From: an uncultured Micrococcales bacterium
Lineage (GTDB): Bacteria > Actinomycetota > Actinomycetes > Actinomycetales > Microbacteriaceae
Direction: 5' to 3'
Length of the DNA: 8,344 nt
NCBI GenBank assembly: GCA_903866485.1
Contig: CAIPNT010000107.1
Location: 1 to 8,344, forward strand
Position 1 is the stretch's first letter, and each line of letters opens with the position of its first letter. The notes under the pieces are model-generated. The model was not told the DNA's origin. It saw nothing but the letters and a program-made list of their open reading frames with translations, and did not search any database. Position numbers and translations under genes: made by a program. Shown here piece after piece: positions 1 to 5,800 of the stretch.

Positions 1-67
1 ACCCACGGTAGCTATTAACTACGACAGTTTTCAAGACTGTTCCGTTCGGCCGCTCCGGCACGCTTCC
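1..67 (-). tRNA. tRNA-Ser(UGA), 3' end cut off by the window edge
   Basis: Read on the minus strand, the segment folds as a class II (long variable arm) tRNA. It has acceptor 5' strand GGAAGCG (61-67), TG at positions 8-9, a short D stem CCG/CGG, anticodon stem ACAGT/ACTGT (36-40 and 24-28), and a seven-base loop CTTGAAA with anticodon TGA at 31-33. A variable arm with stem GTAG/CTAC follows, and then the start of the T stem, GTGGG, at 2-6. The T loop, the T stem 3' strand and the acceptor 3' strand lie outside the window. The long variable arm and UGA anticodon identify a serine tRNA reading UCA/UCG-type codons. It begins 12 bases after the stop of the HAD gene and lies on the same strand as serS, so it may be processed from the serS transcript. 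Confidence 0.93.
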
Positions 68-79
68 GTGTGAACAACT

Positions 80-937
80 TTACACGATATTGTGCGTGAA
101 CAAAATGCCTTCGAATGCAGCAAGCACCTGTGCCACGCCGTCATCTTCAACCGAGGCGGTCACCGCGGTTGCCGCAGCCTTCACCTCATCTGGGCCTTGC
201 CCCATGGCAAATGCCAAACCGCCACCTGAGCGCGCCCATTCAAACATTGATATGTCGTTGCGGCCGTCGCCCATCGTGATGACGCGGTCAGCCCGAATGC
301 CTAGCGCCTTGCGCTGCACCTCAAGAGCAGAGGCCTTGCTGATGCCCAGCGGCGAGATGTCGAGCCAGGCGGTATAGCCGATTGCATAAGAGACCGAGTG
401 CAAACCAACCTCGGCGATGACCTCAAGAAAGTCTTCAACCGATTGGCCCGGCGAAAGCACCACAACTCGACTAACCGGTTCGCTCATAAGTTGTTCGAGA
501 GGTGTCTCGATGTTTTCATCGCCTAGCGCGTATGCCGGAAAAGCCTTGTGAAACTTATAGGTGCCCTGCGCCGTTTCAACCGCAAAGTGAGCGTCGGGCA
601 GATGCTTGATAAGCCGCTTGAGCACTTCGGTGGCGTCAAAGGTGATCACCTCAACCGGCTTAAATCCGCGCGGATGTTCTGGGGCAACCTCTATCGTGAC
701 GGCACCGTTCGAGCACACGCTGTATCCGTGCTTGATGCCAACCGAATTCACTACCGGGATGGCGTTTGCGGCACTGCGCCCAGTTGCGACGATGATTTCG
801 TGACCGAGCGCGCGAACCCGCTCAACCTCGGCCACCACGCGCGGTGACAGATAGCCGTCATCGTGCACCAAGGTGCCATCAATGTCGATGGCAATTAGCC
901 AACGATCGTCTCCGGTCGCGATTGGTGTGGTCGACAT
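80..937 (-). CDS. Cof-type HAD-superfamily (IIB) sugar-phosphate/FMN-like phosphatase
   Basis: This 285-residue cytosolic hydrolase has all four HAD motifs. Motif I is DIDGTL at 18-23, with nucleophile D18 and acid/base D20. Motif II is ATGRS at 51-55. Motif III is K201 in GISKASAL. Motif IV is GDGRNDISM at 223-231, with Mg-binding D224 and D228. A C2-type cap of roughly residues 84-186 lies between motifs II and III, which is the Cof/IIB layout, and the length fits the family. Such enzymes remove phosphate from small phosphorylated metabolites (sugar phosphates, nucleotides, FMN-like compounds), and the substrate cannot be told from sequence. The start is the ATG at 935-937, 20 bases after the serS stop; no clear Shine-Dalgarno is seen, so translation may rely on coupling. 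The stop is TAA at 80-82. From memory, a HAD gene beside serS is common in actinobacteria, and a housekeeping clean-up role is possible but unproven. Confidence 0.9.
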   Translation of the reverse strand: MSTTPIATGDDRWLIAIDIDGTLVHDDGYLSPRVVAEVERVRALGHEIIVATGRSAANAIPVVNSVGIKHGYSVCSNGAVTIEVAPEHPRGFKPVEVITFDATEVLKRLIKHLPDAHFAVETAQGTYKFHKAFPAYALGDENIETPLEQLMSEPVSRVVVLSPGQSVEDFLEVIAEVGLHSVSYAIGYTAWLDISPLGISKASALEVQRKALGIRADRVITMGDGRNDISMFEWARSGGGLAFAMGQGPDEVKAAATAVTASVEDDGVAQVLAAFEGILFTHNIV

Positions 938-957
938 AAGCGGCGTTGCCGAACCGG

Positions 958-2229
958 CTAAGCGCGAACCTTTGGCTCGATAACTTCGATGCCGCCGAGG
1001 TATGGGCGAAGTGCTGCTGGGATGCGCACAGAACCGTCGGCCTGCTGGTGGGTCTCAAGAATCGCAACCAACCAACGGGTGGTGGCTAGGGTTCCGTTTA
1101 GCGTAGCCGCGGTCTGGGTCTTGCCGTTCTCGTCGCGGTAGCGAACGTTGAGTCGGCGTGCCTGGTAGGTGGTGCAGTTCGAGCTAGAGGTGAGCTCGCG
1201 ATAGGTCTGCTGCGATGGCACCCAGGCCTCAGAGTCATATTTGCGGGCAGCGCTTGAGCCAAGGTCGCCGGCTGCGGTGTCGATGACTCGGTATGAAAGT
1301 TCGCAGGCCTGCAGCATTGCCTCTTCGAGGGCCAGCAGCTTGAGGTGCTCGTTCTCAGCATCCTCCGGCTTGATGTAACTGAACATCTCGAGCTTGTTGA
1401 ACTGATGAACGCGCAAGATGCCGCGGGTGTCGCGGCCGGCCGAACCGGCTTCGCGACGGTAGCAGGTTGACCAACCGGCATAACGCAGTGGTCCAGCCGA
1501 AAGGTCGATGATTTCGTCGCGGTGGTATCCGGCGAGCGCTACCTCTGAGGTGCCGGTTAGGTATAGGTCGTCAGCAGGTAGGTAATAGATTTCATCAGAG
1601 TGCTCACCTAGAAAGCCGGTGCCGGCCATAACCTCTGGGCGAACCAGGGTCGGGGTGATTAGCGCGGTGAAGTCGTGCTTGCTGGCTAGGTCTAGCGCCA
1701 TGTTCATCATGGCTAGCTCGAGGCGTGCGCCCCAACCCTTTAAGAAATAGAAGCGTGAGCCAGACACTTTGACACCGCGTTCAATGTCGATGATGTCGAG
1801 CAGTTCGCCAAGCGCTACGTGGTCGCGTGGCTCGAAGTCGAAGGTCTGCTTGGTGCCGACCTCTTTGATGACCGTGAAGTTCTCTTCGCCACCGGCAGGG
1901 ATGCCCTCGATGACAACGTTCTCGATCTTCCAGATCAGCTCGTTTAGGTGAACCTCGGCTGCGTTGGCGATCTCTAGGGCAGCCTTTACCTTCTCGGCAA
2001 GAACCTGACCGGCTTGGATGAGCGCCGGACGCTCTTCTTTCGAGGCAGAACCGACTAGCTTGGCCGCGGCATTCTGCTCGGCACGCAGAGTCTCATAGGC
2101 CTGCAGGCACTTGCGCCAGTTGGCGTCGGCCTGCGCCGCGTCGTCAACGATCGACTCGTCGTTGCCGCGAGCGCGCTGGGATGCCTTAATGGCGTCTGGG
2201 TTTTCACGAAGAAGGTTGCTATCAATCAC
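958..2229 (-). CDS. serS: Serine--tRNA ligase (seryl-tRNA synthetase)
   Basis: This 423-residue class II synthetase charges tRNA-Ser with serine (and tRNA-Sec where present) in the cytosol. The N-terminus [12 protein letters not shown] matches the usual SerRS start. Residues about 28-100 form the helical coiled-coil arm that grips the long variable arm of tRNA-Ser. The class II core follows: motif 1 around 185-205, the serine-recognition segment TGTSEVAL at 225-232, motif 2 at about 250-283 with the CYRREAG core (R258, R259, E260), and motif 3 from N378 to about 409 with R385. YDSEAW (331-336) and SSSNC (348-352) are also typical. The length is normal and nothing is missing. The start codon is GTG (2227-2229); GAAGG touches the start and is too close to act as a normal ribosome site. 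The gene lies 21 bases after the toxin gene and 20 bases before the HAD gene, with tRNA-Ser(UGA) beyond. Confidence 0.97.
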   Translation of the reverse strand: MIDSNLLRENPDAIKASQRARGNDESIVDDAAQADANWRKCLQAYETLRAEQNAAAKLVGSASKEERPALIQAGQVLAEKVKAALEIANAAEVHLNELIWKIENVVIEGIPAGGEENFTVIKEVGTKQTFDFEPRDHVALGELLDIIDIERGVKVSGSRFYFLKGWGARLELAMMNMALDLASKHDFTALITPTLVRPEVMAGTGFLGEHSDEIYYLPADDLYLTGTSEVALAGYHRDEIIDLSAGPLRYAGWSTCYRREAGSAGRDTRGILRVHQFNKLEMFSYIKPEDAENEHLKLLALEEAMLQACELSYRVIDTAAGDLGSSAARKYDSEAWVPSQQTYRELTSSSNCTTYQARRLNVRYRDENGKTQTAATLNGTLATTRWLVAILETHQQADGSVRIPAALRPYLGGIEVIEPKVRA

Positions 2230-2233
2230 CCTT

Positions 2234-2246
2234 CAAGGTTACCTTG
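2234..2246. repeat. Short inverted repeat just before the serS start
   Basis: A perfect 6-bp inverted repeat with a single-base centre (CAAGGT-N-ACCTTG) fills most of the 21-base gap between the toxin gene and serS, ending 4 bases before the serS start codon. It could be a protein-binding site or a small RNA hairpin affecting serS translation. It could also be chance, since the arms are short. No poly-T follows, so it is not an intrinsic terminator. Confidence 0.3.
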
Positions 2247-2250
2247 CCGG

Positions 2251-2619
2251 CTAAGAGGCGACGGTTAGGTGGTCCGAGATCCAACTAGCCATTCCGTCTA
2301 AATCGACGTCGTCAGTGGCCACTGAAAGAATGAATTTGAAGGCCTCTGTCTCTGACACTTCGAGTTCGTATCCGTTGAGCAACAAGAACGCATTGAGAGC
2401 GAACCAGGAGCTTCGTTTATTGCCATCCATTAGCGAGTGATTCTTGACTAGAGAATGCATAAGTGAGGCTGCTTTTAGTTCTAGAGTCGGGTAGGCGTCC
2501 GTTCCAAATAAGCGGGTCCTCGGTCGAGCTAAAGCGGCATCGAGCAAACCCAAATCACGAACCATAAAACCAACGTGGGTAAGGTACTTGACCATTACCC
2601 CAAGGCTTAGGTAGCGCAT
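2251..2619 (-). CDS. Doc-like (Fic-fold) toxin of a type II toxin-antitoxin system
   Basis: This is a 122-residue protein of the death-on-curing family. The N-terminal part, with RDLGLLDAALARP at 21-33 and YPTLELKAASLMHSL at 43-57, matches the usual Doc pattern. The Fic-type catalytic motif is NHSLMDGNKRSSW at 60-72, with H61, D65, G66, N67, K68 and R69 all present. Family members modify target proteins using nucleotides; P1 Doc phosphorylates elongation factor EF-Tu and stops translation, and the same activity is inferred here. The segment after H61 reads SLM where HPFxDGNKR is common, a mild deviation outside the catalytic residues. The start ATG (2617-2619) overlaps the antitoxin stop by one base (TGATG), so translation is probably coupled; no Shine-Dalgarno is seen. 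Local G+C is about 51%, lower than in serS, which suggests transfer. Confidence 0.88.
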   Translation of the reverse strand: MRYLSLGVMVKYLTHVGFMVRDLGLLDAALARPRTRLFGTDAYPTLELKAASLMHSLVKNHSLMDGNKRSSWFALNAFLLLNGYELEVSETEAFKFILSVATDDVDLDGMASWISDHLTVAS

Positions 2620-2825
2620 CAGGCGTCGGCTAAGCGCTCTAAAAGGGCCTTGTCTCTTGTCATAACCAAGTCAAAAGCGCGCTTAACAATCGCGTCCTCG
2701 CTCTGCGTGGCTAAGTATTCGTCGATAGCTTTGGAAACCGCCTGCTGCTTTGAGAGCCCGAGCGCATTGGCGAACTCGCTGAGTTTCGCATCTTGTTCTT
2801 CTGTAAGTCGCAGTGTCATAGCCAT
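2619..2825 (-). CDS. Ribbon-helix-helix antitoxin paired with the Doc-like toxin
   Basis: This is a 68-residue protein. Residues 3-40 fit the CopG/Arc ribbon-helix-helix pattern: a short strand MTLRLTEEQ, a helix DAKLSEFANALG, the turn LSKQQA, and a second helix AVSKAIDEYLA. The tail 41-68 is a charged helix of the kind that binds and blocks a partner toxin. Its expected roles are to neutralise the downstream Doc-like toxin and to repress its own promoter as a dimer. Phage P1 Doc is paired with Phd, which has a different fold, so this is a variant pairing. The start is taken as ATG 2823-2825 because a promoter -10 box ends 7 bases upstream, making a leaderless start likely. A second in-frame ATG at 2817-2819 (protein starting MTLRL) is the alternative. 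No Shine-Dalgarno precedes either. Confidence 0.85.
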   Translation of the reverse strand: MAMTLRLTEEQDAKLSEFANALGLSKQQAVSKAIDEYLATQSEDAIVKRAFDLVMTRDKALLERLADA

Positions 2826-2832
2826 AATCTAA

Positions 2833-2860
2833 ATGGTATCAATCTGGTGCACGCAGTCAA
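2833..2860 (-). promoter_or_regulatory. Probable leaderless promoter of the toxin-antitoxin module
   Basis: On the minus strand a -35-like TTGACT (2855-2860) is followed after 16 bases by a -10-like TACCAT (2833-2838), 5/6 and 4/6 matches to consensus. The -10 box ends 7 bases before the A of the antitoxin ATG at 2825, so the expected transcription start falls on or beside the start codon, giving an mRNA with no leader. The sequence AATCT occurs twice on the plus strand (2826-2830 and 2841-2845). A weak CCAT/ATGG inverted pair (2822-2825, 2833-2836) overlaps the -10 and the start codon. Either could serve as an operator half-site for the ribbon-helix-helix antitoxin. This rests on pattern only. 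Confidence 0.5.
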
Positions 2861-2870
2861 GGGTCCAAAT

Positions 2871-2879
2871 TGTGGATAA
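2871..2879 (-). promoter_or_regulatory. Perfect DnaA-box 9-mer (single)
   Basis: The minus strand reads TTATCCACA, the classical strong DnaA-binding 9-mer. It lies in the 63-base gap between the giant gene stop and the antitoxin start, 10 bases upstream of the -35 box. I saw no second box nearby, so this is not an origin. A regulatory or titration role is possible, but one 9-mer in a window of this size can also arise by chance. Confidence 0.3.
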
Positions 2880-2888
2880 GTTCGGCGG

Positions 2889-5800
2889 TTACTTGGTGCC
2901 GTAAATCTCGGCACGGATGTTGCCGATCGACTGAGCGGCACCTGCCTTTGCCGGGCTGAGCACACTGCGACCAATCGCGACCACGCGAACCCCCGGCAAC
3001 AACTTGCGCAGTTGAGCAGCAATCACTAGAGCACGCTCGTTGGCCAGCTTTTCAGAAATCTTTAGCGGAACGCCGTCGACCGGGTTGGCGTGACCGGTCA
3101 CGACGACCTTGGTGAAGCCGGCCTTTTTCAGGTTCACTGCATTTGCCTTCACAGCGGCGGACGCTCCCGGTTCAAGGATGGTGGTGTTCGGCACGAAGCC
3201 AACCTGCCCCTCGAAGACCAACTTGCGGTCATCGATGTCGACCGCGGTTGCTCCCCCGCCGACAACAGTGACGACTACTTCATTCTTCGAAGTAAGCACG
3301 CGAGGGACCACGCACGAGGTTAGCGACCCAGCGCACACCTGCTTGCCGTCAACGCGCACCAGATACTTGGCATTCGCCTTCACTTCGAACGGCTTCCAGC
3401 TCACCAGGGTCTGCTTCTTCTTGGCGAACGGGGTCGCTACCACCGAGGTGACAGCACCAGTTGGGTTGATGTCGATGACCGCAGGTTGCGAGGTGCCGTC
3501 GCCCTCGCCGACCGCGGTTACGGTCACCTCATACTTGCGGCCACCGAGAACGGCTACGTCGAGTTTGGTTTCACCCGTGGTGATGGTCTGAACCGCGCCC
3601 TTATCTGGGGTCACCACAATTTTGTAAAGCTTGGCGTAACCCTGTTGCGACCAGTTCAACTGCACTCTGTTGAGAGTGACCGGCGTGACGTCGATGGCGG
3701 TCGGAGTCAGTGCCGGAACCGCGTAGGCCACAGACTGAGCGGCACTCGGGTCGGTGTTACCAAACGGCGCAAGGATGATTGCGTAGGCGCGACCCGGCTC
3801 GAGGCTGTTGATCAGCTGGCCGGCCTTCTGCTGGGTGGCAACGTACTCTTGGGTTTGACCGGTTGACGAGACGACCTTTATCTGCACGGTTGGTGCACCT
3901 GTCCACTTGAGCACCAGAGCACCAGTTGGTGAGGTGTTCAGAAGCACCTTGGTGATAGTGCTCGGGGTTTGATCCACGGCACCGCTGGTCGGTTGGTTGA
4001 CTGGCGCGGCAGCCGCAAGAATTTTCTGCAGCAGGGCGGCAAGCTTGGCCGTCGAGTCGACATCCGTGGCGGTTAGACCGGCGATTACCGCATTCATCGC
4101 TGCGACGCTGTTGACATCGATACTGACCAGACCGGCAGCCTTATAGTCGAGAAGCGTAGGAGCCGGAGCGGTGCTGGAGTCGGCAACGAACGCGACAATC
4201 TTGCCGAGTGCTACGAACAAGTCGTAAACCACCTGGTAAACCTTTTGAGTCGAGCTGACGTCGCCACCGGTGAGGCTGTCGACGATGGCGTTGACCGCAT
4301 CGATGGTGCTGGCGTCGACTAGGTTGATGCCTGCCGAGTTGTAGTCGATTACGGTAGGCAACGGGTTGAGGTTGCTGTTTGCGTAATCAATGATGGCCTT
4401 GAGCGTCGGGGTGGTATTGAAGTCGGTGACCGCAGCACTGACCACCGCGGTTAGCTTGGCCAGGGTGTCGACTCCGGCGCCGTTAGCGCCCGAACCAGCT
4501 ACCGCCGCAACGATGACCGAAAGGTTGCCGCCATTTGGCGAATCGGTAACACCGGCAATGCCGAGTGCTGCGAAATCGGCCGGCGTTAGCCCTGGCACGA
4601 CGACTTCCCCAAGTGCGGTGCCAACCATGCGATTCACGACATCGATCAGGTTGGCAAGCTCGCCCGGGGTGTTCACCGCGCCGAACGGAAGCGAGTCGAG
4701 AATCGAGCTGAGCAGACTGAGCTTGGCGGCGTTATTGCCAAGGCCGTTCATCCCAAGTGCAACCAGGTCGGCCGAGGTAAGTGCTGCGCCGGTGTTTGGT
4801 GCCGCATCAGCGAGAGCCGCCAATTTGGTTAGGGCATCGACGGCCGCCTGAACCTCGGCCGCGGTATCAGACTGGGCCGGCGTCAAAGCCGCCAAGTATG
4901 AATTGACCACGGTGAGGTTGTTCGCGTTCACTCCCGTTATCCCGGCAGTGGCATAGGTGGAAAGCACCGGAGCCTGGTTATATCCGTCATAGGCGGTGAT
5001 TACGGTTAGGGCAGCCGATGCCGCCGCCTGAGCAGCCGCAGCATTTGCGATCGCCTGAAGTTCGGCAAGGGTATCGACCGCATTGGTTGCCGGTGAACTG
5101 CCTGCGCCGGCGGTTGCAATCAGGCGAGCCATGTCGACAATGCTTGAGGAATCTAGGCCCGTAATGCCTAGCAGCGCGAAGTCGGCAGCGGTTAGTGCCG
5201 GGCTTGGGGTGCCGTTGTTAGCGAGAAGCATGATGCCCTGAACTACGCGAGCAAGCTCGGATAGTTCAGCGAAGGTGTCGACGGTGCCAATTTGCGAGCC
5301 GTCGATTATGGCGTTGAACAGAGCTAATTCGCCGGCCGAGTCGACGCCGGCAAGCCCAAGGGCTGCGGTGTCTGCCGCGGTAAGCGCCGAGGCCGAACCA
5401 TTACCCGCGGTGCCGTCGGCGAGAGCAATGATCTTATTCGCGGCCGTGACTACTGCCTGCAGTTCAGCTGCGGTGTCAGACTGTGCCGGGGTCAGCGCGG
5501 CAACGATTGAGTTCACAATGTCGAGGTTGGTGAGGTCAACTCCCGTGACTCCGGCGTCGGCATAGTTGTTGCGAGTAGGCGCGGTTCCCGTGCCGTCGTA
5601 AAGCGAGATTTGGGCGACTACGGCATCCTTGATTGCCTGGGCAGCAGCAGCATTCACTAACGCCTGAAGTTTGGCCTTGGTGTCGACTCCGGTGCCATCG
5701 TTCGCCGAAGCCGCGATGAACGCGATAACCGTGGCGAGGTTGTCTGCGGTGACACCATTGATGCCAAGCGCGGTCAAGTCGGCAAGGGTGAGTGCAGGGT

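Noticed and set aside
1098..1481. 127-codon frame on the minus strand inside serS, plus other frames opposite serS and the HAD gene
   Set aside because: They overlap strongly conserved catalytic motifs of serS and the HAD gene in other frames and have no recognisable domains.
2230..2250. T-box or other riboswitch leader before serS
   Set aside because: Only 21 bases separate serS from the upstream gene, too few for such an element, and no T-box-like conserved sequence is present.
2312..2325. 14-bp perfect palindrome TCAGTGGCCACTGA inside the toxin gene
   Set aside because: About one palindrome of this length in two windows of this size is expected by chance, and it lies within coding sequence with no second copy seen.
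2650..2832. 60-codon plus-strand frame opposite the antitoxin
   Set aside because: No family resemblance, no promoter or ribosome site seen, and the opposite strand carries a well-formed ribbon-helix-helix gene coupled to a toxin.
2826..2888. Intrinsic terminator after the giant gene
   Set aside because: No stem followed by a T run is visible on the minus strand in this gap; termination may be Rho-dependent or the transcript may read through.
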